Below, one piece after another: positions 1 to 7,357 of a DNA stretch of 15,366 bases. This stretch comes from Bacteroidota bacterium (GTDB lineage: Bacteria > Bacteroidota > Bacteroidia > NS11-12g > UBA9320). The position numbers and the translations under genes were made by a program. Below the pieces are notes generated by a model. It was not told the DNA's origin. It did no database searches and saw only the letters and a program-made list of their open reading frames with translations. Within the stretch, counting starts at the first letter, position 1; the number at the start of each line of letters is the position of its first letter. The stretch is from contig CANMPY010000012.1 in NCBI GenBank assembly GCA_947499775.1, positions 1 to 15,366 on the forward strand, given 5' to 3'.

Positions 1-94
1 GTTTTATAAATTTATAGCAGATTCCAAGCGCCGTTAATTTTCCGCTGTAGAGCCATTTATTAAAATATGACGTATTTGTTGTTTTGCAAAAATA

Positions 95-3000
95 TTATCT
101 AAGAATAGTTACTGTGCCCTGCATAGGCCAGTTTACATCATCTACTCCTATAGCTTTGATGATCCAAATATAGGCATCCATTTGAGCTAATTTGCCTTGT
201 ACATTGCCATCCCAGTCTACATTTATATCGCTGCTTTCAAATACTTTTTCACCCCAACGGTTAAATATTTTGATATTATAATCCTTTATATAAAGTCCTT
301 TGATATCGAAGGTTTCGTTTAGGTTATCGCCGTTTAGTGTAAAGGCGTTTGCAGCGAATATGCGCGACCTTACCGGGGCGCAGTCCTCATTTGAAATGCT
401 ATAAATTTGTTTTTGGCCATTGAGCATATTTTTATACCCAATTACCCGATAACAATAATAGGGATACCCATTGAGGTCGGTACTATTATCAATCATTATC
501 GAATCGCTGGCGGAGGTAAAATCAAGGGAAACAAAGGTTCCGTCGGCTTGTTTGCGCTGCACCTCATATTCATTTACTCCTTCTGCCCATCCTTGATAAC
601 TGCTCCAAGTTACAAAAGGTCTTTCTGTAATTGTGGTATCGGCATGCAATAAAATGGTTTTGGCAAAATTTGTAATAGGGCTTTTAAGTTCGCATGTGTC
701 AATAGCATATGTTCGATAGAAATAGGATTTATCATCCACCCACACTTTTTTGTCGGTAAATGCCATTTCATCGGGACTAAAACTTTGATACCACTTATAA
801 TGAATTCCATCTTCTGATTTTTCAAGGATATATTCCTGAATAGGTATTCTGGGCGATCCGCTTCCGGTCCATTCAATGCTTATTTCTTTATCAAAATCTA
901 CAGTAGCTCTTAGGGTATTATTTGGGGGTACAGAATTATCATACAAAGGTTTGGCTGCCGCTGTATCGCTCCATGAAAATTGATTATAGCCATTATTTTC
1001 ATGCGCTTTTATCTTATAAAAATGCTCTATTTTGCAATAAACATTTGTGTCGGAATACTTTAATAAATTACCATCTACCGTAGCCAAATACGAATATTTT
1101 CCTTTCTCGCCAATATCTTCTCTAAAAACTTCATATTTATTAACAGGCCAACCTTTATAGGCATTCCAAATTATATCTATCCGTTTTAATGCACCACTAG
1201 CCTTTGTTTCTATGGTACAATGCTCTAAGGCTAAATTTATATCCGATTCAAAACCACATAAATTAGTGGTGGTAATTTTATAGCAATAAACCGTATTTAA
1301 TGTGTTCAAAGACTTTATTACTCTCGAGGTATCGTTTTTTGATCCTATATTTTCAAGCTTAGTAGTTTTTCCTTGAAATAAACTGTAAAGACTATACTGC
1401 GCAAAATCATAATTCTTAAAACCAGAAAAATCGATACGTGCGCTATAATCATCTTCAACGGAAACCCTATAAATAAAAGGAGAAACCGGTGGAATTGTAT
1501 CACTTATTGCTAATGCGTTTTTTTGAATAAGGGTATCTTTGCATCCAAAATGATCTTCCATAGCTAAGGTAACAGTATACAAGCCGGCAGTAAGTAATGG
1601 AAGGATAGGATTCTTTTCGGTTGAAATAAAAGTATCGTTCAAAAACCATGAGAAATTCTTAATCGTTGTGTCGGATTGGGAAGTATTTAATAGGGCAGGA
1701 ATTTGTCCAGTACAGTAAAATTCTTTTCCTGGCTTAAACCCTGCAAACGTGTTTTTGATAATGAGGGAATGGGTTATTTCTGCCTCACAACTGTCGCTGT
1801 TCCAAACCTTTAATAAAACCTTATATACGCCCTTGGTTTTAAAAACATGAGAGGGTTCAAACTGTGTAGAAGTATCTCCATCTCCAAAATTCCATTCACA
1901 GCGCTTTATAGTTCCTTTGAGGGGCTGGGTTGTATTTTTGAAATAAACTGGTTGTTTTATACAAGGTGTTGTAAAACTAAATTGAGGAACAGGAATTGGG
2001 AAAACCTCTATGGTGTCATTAGGAGGAAGGGTATATTTACATCCAAAACTATCAGCCAATACCAACAACGGTATATACTTTCCTACTCGGGTATACAAAT
2101 GTTCGGCTTTAGTGGTATCTTTAATAATTTCCCCATCGCCCATATCCCATTCCATTCTAAAGGTATTAGAAGTAGTTGAATTAAAATTAACAAACAAAGG
2201 GGTGCAGCCAGTTTTTTTATCAAAGGTATAGGAACCCATGGGGCCATCAATTAATATCAAATCTTTAAATACTATTTTATCTTTACACCCTAATTCATCA
2301 ATAACCGTAAGGGTAATGGTGAATTTTCCGGCAATAATATAAACATGGGAAGGATTGGGCAAGCTTGAATAAGTACCATCCCCAAAATCCCAATAATATT
2401 TCTCTATTTGCCCCCAATTGCTTTTTGATTTGGAAATAAAGTTAACCCGAAGCGGTGGGCAGTTTGCTTCTAATTTATCGGCTAGAAGGTCGGCAGTAAT
2501 GGATTTTTGATTGGTTAATATAAGGGTATCGCGTTCGGTTACGCATCCATTTTCATCAATAATTTTAAGATTTAATTTATAAACTCCTTGTGCCTTATAC
2601 CAAAAATCAACGATGGGTCCTGTAAATTTTCTTCCATCGCCTATATCCCAAAAATAATTTAGCTTTTTCTCATCAACATTGGTCGAATGAAAAATAGGCC
2701 GGATAGTTAACTTCGGATAGGAGCAAGTGGCAAGGGATACGATTTCAAAATGATATCCTAACCCAATTACTTGAACGGTATCTTTAGCCAATCCGATACA
2801 GCCATTTTCATCTTTCATACTTAAGCTTATGGCATACTTTCCATCTTTTAAGGGACCCGGTTTTTTAAGGGTATACACCATCGTATCCTTGGTTAGCGGG
2901 AAAGAGTCTAATTTACTGATGTGCCAAAATTTATTTTTGTGCGAGGTGTCGCTGGTTTTATTAATTAAGGTTATTTGCAGTGGACCGCAACCTGATTTGG

Positions 3001-3898
3001 GGCTAACTTCAACTAAAACTTTAGGTCCGGTAACTTTTATATCCTTACTGAAAGTATCTCTGCAGCCATTGCTCGCTTTTCCTTCAAGCATAACTTTATA
3101 AGTGCCTGCATTTATAAATGATTTTTTTACGGTTAAACTATCATTGGATTCAGAGGTTTCATCTCCCCAAATCCATTTAAAATTTTTATACTCTGTAGAG
3201 TAATTCGTAAAGGAAAGATTGGCCGGCGAGCACAACCCACCTGTATAGTTAAAATCAACCCACCGACTTCCTCCATGGATTATATTTTCAACGGTATCTA
3301 CACAACCCGATTTATAATTCTTTCCCCACATTTTAATGGGCCAAGGGTCGTTAACATCTCTAACAATAAGCGTGTCCTGATTTTTAATAAACGTATTTCC
3401 TTTTAAAACCCACCCTATTTCATCTGCACTGTCGGAAGTATTAATAAAAGTGTATGGATATCCTTTACAGGAATCATATTGAATAATATACGAAACCATA
3501 GGCGGCAACACGCGTAAAATGTCTTTTATAACAAGCGTATCATAACACCCATAATTACCCGCTATCAATTTAATATTATAGGTATCCGGCTTTCGTTTGA
3601 CACGGTATCTGAGATTTTGGTTCTCATTAATGAGTGTGGAATCAAGATACCATCGCCACTCATCCATGTATAATTTATTTTTATCTTTTGCATTTGATAT
3701 TACTAACGAATCTCCATTGCACTTTGATATTTTTGAGAAGCCAAAGTAAATATCGGGTTTGAGACCTACTTTAACGGTATCGCGAAGCGTAAAAAAACAG
3801 CCCGGTTTTGTAATAAGGGTAAGCGTTATGGGGTAAATACCTTCTTTGGTATAGGTATATCCAAACGATTCTTGATTTTGATAACTGCCGTCGCCCAA
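95..3898 (-). CDS. C-terminal part of PKD protein: PKD modules, Fn3-like domains, T9SS C-terminal domain
   Basis: The open frame downstream of the TGA begins in the middle of a PKD module (GDGSYQNQ). Its only nearby initiator is a TTG at 3896-3898 and it has no signal peptide, so it is unlikely to be an independent gene. Residues about 1-45 finish module six. Further modules follow, with clear GDG motifs near 417-422 (FWDIGDG), 502-508 (YWDFGDG), 584-589 (EWDMGDG) and 668-674 (EWNFGDG), and degenerate ones between. Residues about 800-1175 look like Fn3 domains (for example YKWYQSFSPDEMAFTD). Residues 1178-1267 are the gliding-motility-associated C-terminal domain: NAFTLNGDNLNETF, IFNRWGEKVFES, WDGNVQGK, and the ending GTVTILR. 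The PN-G core usual in this domain reads LNGDN here. About 1265 codons without a further stop mean any inactivation is recent. Confidence 0.75.
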   Translation of the reverse strand: MGDGSYQNQESFGYTYTKEGIYPITLTLITKPGCFFTLRDTVKVGLKPDIYFGFSKISKCNGDSLVISNAKDKNKLYMDEWRWYLDSTLINENQNLRYRVKRKPDTYNIKLIAGNYGCYDTLVIKDILRVLPPMVSYIIQYDSCKGYPYTFINTSDSADEIGWVLKGNTFIKNQDTLIVRDVNDPWPIKMWGKNYKSGCVDTVENIIHGGSRWVDFNYTGGLCSPANLSFTNYSTEYKNFKWIWGDETSESNDSLTVKKSFINAGTYKVMLEGKASNGCRDTFSKDIKVTGPKVLVEVSPKSGCGPLQITLINKTSDTSHKNKFWHISKLDSFPLTKDTMVYTLKKPGPLKDGKYAISLSMKDENGCIGLAKDTVQVIGLGYHFEIVSLATCSYPKLTIRPIFHSTNVDEKKLNYFWDIGDGRKFTGPIVDFWYKAQGVYKLNLKIIDENGCVTERDTLILTNQKSITADLLADKLEANCPPLRVNFISKSKSNWGQIEKYYWDFGDGTYSSLPNPSHVYIIAGKFTITLTVIDELGCKDKIVFKDLILIDGPMGSYTFDKKTGCTPLFVNFNSTTSNTFRMEWDMGDGEIIKDTTKAEHLYTRVGKYIPLLVLADSFGCKYTLPPNDTIEVFPIPVPQFSFTTPCIKQPVYFKNTTQPLKGTIKRCEWNFGDGDTSTQFEPSHVFKTKGVYKVLLKVWNSDSCEAEITHSLIIKNTFAGFKPGKEFYCTGQIPALLNTSQSDTTIKNFSWFLNDTFISTEKNPILPLLTAGLYTVTLAMEDHFGCKDTLIQKNALAISDTIPPVSPFIYRVSVEDDYSARIDFSGFKNYDFAQYSLYSLFQGKTTKLENIGSKNDTSRVIKSLNTLNTVYCYKITTTNLCGFESDINLALEHCTIETKASGALKRIDIIWNAYKGWPVNKYEVFREDIGEKGKYSYLATVDGNLLKYSDTNVYCKIEHFYKIKAHENNGYNQFSWSDTAAAKPLYDNSVPPNNTLRATVDFDKEISIEWTGSGSPRIPIQEYILEKSEDGIHYKWYQSFSPDEMAFTDKKVWVDDKSYFYRTYAIDTCELKSPITNFAKTILLHADTTITERPFVTWSSYQGWAEGVNEYEVQRKQADGTFVSLDFTSASDSIMIDNSTDLNGYPYYCYRVIGYKNMLNGQKQIYSISNEDCAPVRSRIFAANAFTLNGDNLNETFDIKGLYIKDYNIKIFNRWGEKVFESSDINVDWDGNVQGKLAQMDAYIWIIKAIGVDDVNWPMQGTVTILR

Positions 3899-3901
3899 AT
3901 C

Positions 3902-3904
3902 TCA
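3902..3904 (-). other. In-frame TGA replacing the conserved PKD tryptophan codon
   Basis: On the minus strand the codons read CGA TTT TGA GAT TTG GGC GAC GGC, that is R F stop D L G D G. In the sister modules the same position is TGG (W of WDxGDG). One G-to-A change (C-to-T on the plus strand) accounts for the break, and no frameshift is needed. The following base is G, which is not the most read-through-prone context. Confidence 0.9.
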
Positions 3905-5332
3905 AAATCGGGAAGTAATGGGGATTTTGGTTTTTGTAAGATCTGAAAAAATTACATCCAATGGCTTGCATCCTTTTTTAGGAAAGATACTCATACCCAA
4001 TTCTACTGAATCTACAAAAATGGCATTACTTTTAACCAGCGTATCAAAGCAAGCGCCGTTACTTGAAATCAGGGTTACTTTTGAGTAGCCTCCTTTTTTA
4101 ATTTTTACAATTACCCCTTTATTCGAAGAAATGAAGGTGTCATTTAAATACCATTTTCGTGAATATCCGCCCATGGATTTATCTATCAAGGTATCTAACA
4201 TTCCAAGTTTGCACAGCAAAGAGTCGCTCAGGGTAAATTTAGCAATTGGTTTTGATAATACCTCAATGGCATTCGGTACGGTAATGGTTTCTTTGCATGA
4301 CCCATCGGCAAGACTTACCGTAAGTTTTACAGAATACTTTCCTTTGTTTTTGTATTTGTTGGTTGCCTTGGTTCCTTTAGCGGTATTGCCATCTCCAAAG
4401 TCCCATGAGCATTGATAACTAAAGCCAACCGGTTTTGATGTATTTAAAAAGGCAACTGCACCGTTTTGGCATGCTGGATTAGGCGCAAGCGTAAAGGAAG
4501 GTTTTGGTTTTGCAATAGTAATATAATTGGTTAGCTGAATGCTGGTATTACATCCGTTCGCTGATTTAATAGATAGTTTAATCGTAAAGCTGCCGGTATC
4601 GTAAAATATTTTTTTAGGGTTTTTATCGCTTGACTTGGTACCATCTCCAAAATCCCATTCAAACTGGTCTCCGGTTTTTAGGCCCGTTGATTTATTTGTA
4701 AAATTCACTTCGAAAGGTTGATTGCAGCCTGTTGACTTATCGGCACTGAATATTACTTGTGGAGCAGAATTGGCTGTAATAAATTGTTTTTTTGTAACAT
4801 CGCTAACGCAGCCATTTACATCTTTGATCACCAGCGAAACGGTATAAACTCCTTCGGTAGCATAGGCATGGGCAGGAGTTGGGCCATTTACCACCTTGCC
4901 ATCGCCATAATCCCAAATCCATTCTGTAATCATTCCGCTTCCACGTGTGCTTTTGTCATAAAGCCCAGGGTCAAAAGGGGTGCAGCCTTTGGTTTCTTTG
5001 GTGTCAAAATCAGCTATGGGATTTTTAAAAACCTCAATATGTTTACTTTTTATTATACTATCCTTATTCCCTTTGTTGTCGGTTATAAATAGCTTTATAG
5101 TATAGAGCCCAGGCGCGTAATAAATTGCTTGTGGATCTTTAAGCGTGCTCGTGTTTCCATTTCCTAAATCCCAAAAATAGGTCAACCCATTTCCTGTACT
5201 TTGATTTGTAAATTTAATGGTTGCAGGAGAACACCCTTTGTTGGGGGTTGCATTAAAAAATGCGCTAGGCTGAGCCTTTAAAAAGGAAACAGCAAAAAGG
5301 TAAAGTACAACAAGGCAAAGAGACCTTTTCAA
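3902..5332 (-). CDS. N-terminal fragment: signal peptide plus five and a half PKD modules
   Basis: This is the part of the giant PKD gene that would be made under the standard code: 476 residues ending at TGA. Residues 1-21 are a Sec signal peptide (MKR, hydrophobic LCLVVLYLFAVSF, then KAQ). PKD modules follow at about 22-100, 105-190, 192-275, 277-357 and a degenerate one at 359-437. The sixth module is cut just before its GDG loop. The start codon is TTG (5330-5332), because no ATG or GTG lies between the upstream in-frame stop (5384-5386) and the signal peptide. The lysine and arginine directly after the TTG make it the natural initiation point. If translation stops here, the product can reach the periplasm but has no T9SS sorting domain, so it could not be placed on the surface by that route. 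Confidence 0.75.
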   Translation of the reverse strand: MKRSLCLVVLYLFAVSFLKAQPSAFFNATPNKGCSPATIKFTNQSTGNGLTYFWDLGNGNTSTLKDPQAIYYAPGLYTIKLFITDNKGNKDSIIKSKHIEVFKNPIADFDTKETKGCTPFDPGLYDKSTRGSGMITEWIWDYGDGKVVNGPTPAHAYATEGVYTVSLVIKDVNGCVSDVTKKQFITANSAPQVIFSADKSTGCNQPFEVNFTNKSTGLKTGDQFEWDFGDGTKSSDKNPKKIFYDTGSFTIKLSIKSANGCNTSIQLTNYITIAKPKPSFTLAPNPACQNGAVAFLNTSKPVGFSYQCSWDFGDGNTAKGTKATNKYKNKGKYSVKLTVSLADGSCKETITVPNAIEVLSKPIAKFTLSDSLLCKLGMLDTLIDKSMGGYSRKWYLNDTFISSNKGVIVKIKKGGYSKVTLISSNGACFDTLVKSNAIFVDSVELGMSIFPKKGCKPLDVIFSDLTKTKIPITSRF

Positions 5333-5429
5333 AGCGCTAAAATGCGAATATAAAGGATTAGAATTGCTTTTATAGTATTGAGATTAAATTATTTACAATA
5401 CGATGCAATTAAGTTGAAAGACGATGTTG

Positions 5430-6173
5430 TTATTTTTTCTTTTTCAAATCGGCAAAATTGAAAACCTTTTTCAAAATTTCAGAGGTTCTTGCCACAGGAT
5501 CTTTACGAATTTTGTTTTCTTCAATCTCTATCTGGCTAAAGAGAGCTTCCAAAGCTTTATCGGTTACGTGCGTATTTAAGTCTGGATTTATTTTTTGTAC
5601 CCCAGGCAATTTATTATAGCTTGTCATTACTTGTGTCCAATATTTAGTTGCTTCCACTTTATCTAATGATTGCTGAATAATGGGTTTGAATTTAGTTCTC
5701 AAATCGTCGCTTGTGGTTTGTTTTAGATACGATGTTCCGGCCCCATCTCCGCCGGTTACAATTCCAATAGCATCTTTAATACTCATGGAGGTAATTGCTT
5801 TTACAAATACCGGTTTAGCTTCTGCTACCGCCATTTCGGCCCCTCTATTAATGTTTTCAATTACTTTATCACATTGTTTGCCAAAGCCATATTTTCTTAG
5901 CGTTTGTTCCATCTTTTGTGCTTCAGGTGGAAATAGAATTTTATAGGCCAAATTCTTAAAAAAGCCGTCTTTTTGCGATAAAAAATCTGTGCCTATTCCC
6001 GTACCATTTTTAAGTGCTTCTTTAAGCCCATTTGCAGCTTCTTCTTGGGTAATGCCCCCAATATTAGCAGGGTTAACCGACTCTTTTGCTGTGTTTAAAA
6101 ATTGAACTGTATTGCCACATGAAAAAAAGAAAACGAATGGAACGGTGAGGATTAAAAATCTTATATTTTTCAT
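5430..6173 (-). CDS. DUF4197 family lipoprotein
   Basis: The protein has 247 residues and starts at ATG. Residues 1-19 are a lipoprotein signal peptide (hydrophobic FLILTVPFVFFF, then SCGN, with the lipidated Cys at 19), so the mature protein is membrane-anchored. The rest matches the DUF4197 pattern as I recall it: GITQEEAANGLKEAL near the start, a FFKN...ILFPPEAQKMEQTLR stretch, a central INRGAEMAVAEAKPVF helix, a GDGAGTSYLK loop, and a late THVTDKALEALFSQI helix that precedes ILKKVFNF. The biochemical role of the family is unknown, and the sequence shows no catalytic motif. It ends in a lysine run (DLKKKK). It lies 45 bp downstream of the threonine dehydrogenase and 97 bp upstream of the PKD gene, all on the minus strand. 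No convincing promoter of its own is visible, so read-through from the dehydrogenase promoter is plausible. Confidence 0.85.
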   Translation of the reverse strand: MKNIRFLILTVPFVFFFSCGNTVQFLNTAKESVNPANIGGITQEEAANGLKEALKNGTGIGTDFLSQKDGFFKNLAYKILFPPEAQKMEQTLRKYGFGKQCDKVIENINRGAEMAVAEAKPVFVKAITSMSIKDAIGIVTGGDGAGTSYLKQTTSDDLRTKFKPIIQQSLDKVEATKYWTQVMTSYNKLPGVQKINPDLNTHVTDKALEALFSQIEIEENKIRKDPVARTSEILKKVFNFADLKKKK

Positions 6174-6218
6174 AAGTTGAAATTGTTTATAAAATCCTTT
6201 GCAATAAAAATGCCAAAC

Positions 6219-7184
6219 TTACATTTCACCCGTTTTGTACCGTGGTGCTAAATTTTTAATCATGTCGGCAACCATAGCATCAAGATCAAAATCGTTTTTC
6301 CACCCCCAATCGCTTCTTGCCTCGGCATCATCAATGCTTTGTGGCCAACTATCGGCAATGGCTTGACGGTGATCGGGTTTATAGGTTATTTCGAAATTTG
6401 ATACATGTTTCTTTATTTTCTCTGCTAATAGCGCAGGTGTAAAACTAAAGCCAGATATATTATATGAAGAGCGATTTTTGATTAAATTAGATTCGGCATG
6501 TGTTATTTCTAAGGTCGCTTTTACGGCATCGGGCATATATAACATTGGCAAAAATGTATTTTCACCAAGAAAGCATTCGTATTTGCCATTTTTCAACGCT
6601 TCATGAAATATTTCGACGGCGTAATCTGTAGTTCCCCCACCTGCTTCGGCTTTGTAGCCAATCAAACCTGGGTATCGGATGCTTCTTACATCTAAACCAT
6701 AGCGTTTGTGGTAGTATTCGCAATACCTTTCACCGGTTTGTTTTGTAATACCATAAACTGTGTTGGGATCCATAACGCAATATTGTGGGGTGTTTTGTTT
6801 TGGGGTATTGGGCCCAAATACGGCAATGGAGCTCGGCCAAAAAACCCTTTTAACCCCAAATTCTAATGCAGCATCAAACACATAAAACAAACCATCCATG
6901 TTTAAACTCCAGCCTAATTTTGGATTTTTTTCGGCAGTGGCCGAAAGCAAGGCTGCCAAATGATAAATTTGTGTTGGTTTATATTTTTTTAATAGCTCTG
7001 CTATTTTTTTAACATCTAACACATCCATTTGCTCAAATGGTCCTTCCGACCAAAAATCGGCTTCTGGTTTTCGAATATCACAGGCCACCACATTTGAGGT
7101 GCCATATAGTGTTCGAAGCGACTCGGTTAGCTCGGTTCCTACCTGTCCGCAAGAGCCTATTATCATCACAGTTTCTTTACTCAT
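6219..7184 (-). CDS. SDR-type L-threonine 3-dehydrogenase
   Basis: This 321-residue extended short-chain dehydrogenase most likely oxidises L-threonine to 2-amino-3-ketobutyrate with NAD+ in the cytoplasm, the first step of threonine conversion to glycine plus acetyl-CoA. The Rossmann motif GSCGQVG is at 10-16, with the NAD-selecting acidic residue D36 in VVACDIRK. Other landmarks are YHLAALLSATAEKNP (74-88), SSIAVFGP (118-125), the catalytic pair Y144 and K148 in YGITK, RSIRYPGLIG (167-176) and GGGTTDYAVEIFHEA (182-196). The last three, with the AALLSA segment, are typical of the SDR-type threonine dehydrogenases rather than sugar epimerases. The frame is open upstream to 7277 (GTG), but ATG at 7184 puts the Rossmann strand directly at the N-terminus and matches family length, so I chose it. 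A -7-like TAAGTTTG lies 57 bp upstream. The partner KBL gene is not in the window. Confidence 0.88.
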   Translation of the reverse strand: MSKETVMIIGSCGQVGTELTESLRTLYGTSNVVACDIRKPEADFWSEGPFEQMDVLDVKKIAELLKKYKPTQIYHLAALLSATAEKNPKLGWSLNMDGLFYVFDAALEFGVKRVFWPSSIAVFGPNTPKQNTPQYCVMDPNTVYGITKQTGERYCEYYHKRYGLDVRSIRYPGLIGYKAEAGGGTTDYAVEIFHEALKNGKYECFLGENTFLPMLYMPDAVKATLEITHAESNLIKNRSSYNISGFSFTPALLAEKIKKHVSNFEITYKPDHRQAIADSWPQSIDDAEARSDWGWKNDFDLDAMVADMIKNLAPRYKTGEM

Positions 7185-7240
7185 TCCCTTTATTTTACAA
7201 ACTGCTAAATTAGATGTTTTAAAAAAATATAGAAAGCCCC

Positions 7241-7248
7241 CAAACTTA
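7241..7248 (-). promoter_or_regulatory. Putative -7 element (TAAGTTTG) for threonine dehydrogenase
   Basis: TAAGTTTG on the minus strand matches the Bacteroidota -7 consensus TAnnTTTG and would give a leader of about 50 nt before the ATG at 7184. No TTG at the usual -33 spacing is visible, so this rests on the -7 element alone. Confidence 0.35.
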
Positions 7249-7327
7249 GATTTTTGCAATAATTTTGGTTTGATCACAAATACGATTATTATCTTTTAGA
7301 TTGCCACCTAATCCACTTCCATTTATT

Positions 7328-7335
7328 TATTTTTG
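7328..7335 (+). promoter_or_regulatory. Putative -7 element (TATTTTTG) for acyl-CoA dehydrogenase
   Basis: TATTTTTG fits TAnnTTTG and would put transcription start roughly 15-18 nt before the ATG at 7358. A TTG at 7301-7303 lies 24 bp upstream, slightly longer than the usual spacing. The position also argues against the in-frame upstream TTG (7301) being the translation start, because it would lie before the transcript begins. Confidence 0.4.
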
Positions 7336-7357
7336 CACCAATCCTAAAAATATTAGA

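Larger units (their letters stand above)
95..5332 (-). pseudogene. Giant PKD-repeat T9SS surface protein, interrupted by one in-frame TGA
   Basis: Read through the TGA at 3902-3904, this is one continuous frame of about 1745 codons ending in TAA. It has an N-terminal signal peptide (cleavage likely after KAQ, residue 21) and about 15 PKD/Ig-like modules of roughly 80 residues. Clear motifs include WDLGNG, WDYGDG, WDFGDG (several), WDIGDG, WDMGDG and WNFGDG, and most modules are framed by a paired Cys (GCxP at the start, NGC at the end). Three or so Fn3-like domains follow (about 1280-1650), then a gliding-motility-type (T9SS type B) C-terminal domain with IFNRWGEKVFES. Known for the family: export by Sec then T9SS, and a surface adhesive or scaffold role. 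The sixth PKD module reads ITSRF-stop-DLGDG where every sister module has W, so the halves belong together. It may be a young pseudogene, a base error or read-through. No other stop breaks the frame. Confidence 0.7.

Noticed and set aside
1..94. A gene or terminator in the left-hand 94 bp
   Set aside because: Only a 14-codon minus-strand frame and no stable hairpin with a T tract. Nothing supportable is seen.
3895..3910. Frameshift between two PKD genes
   Set aside because: The codons on both sides of the TGA are in the same frame, so a single substitution explains the break and no indel is needed.
4757..5092. Open frames on the plus strand inside the PKD gene (for example 407-652, 1847-2179, 2829-3101, 4131-4415, 4757-5092)
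   Set aside because: They lie antisense to a clearly coding frame, have unlikely protein composition and match no family I recognise.
7185..7277. Longer N-terminus for threonine dehydrogenase from GTG at 7277
   Set aside because: The extra 31 residues precede the Rossmann strand that normally starts the protein and include the putative -7 element.
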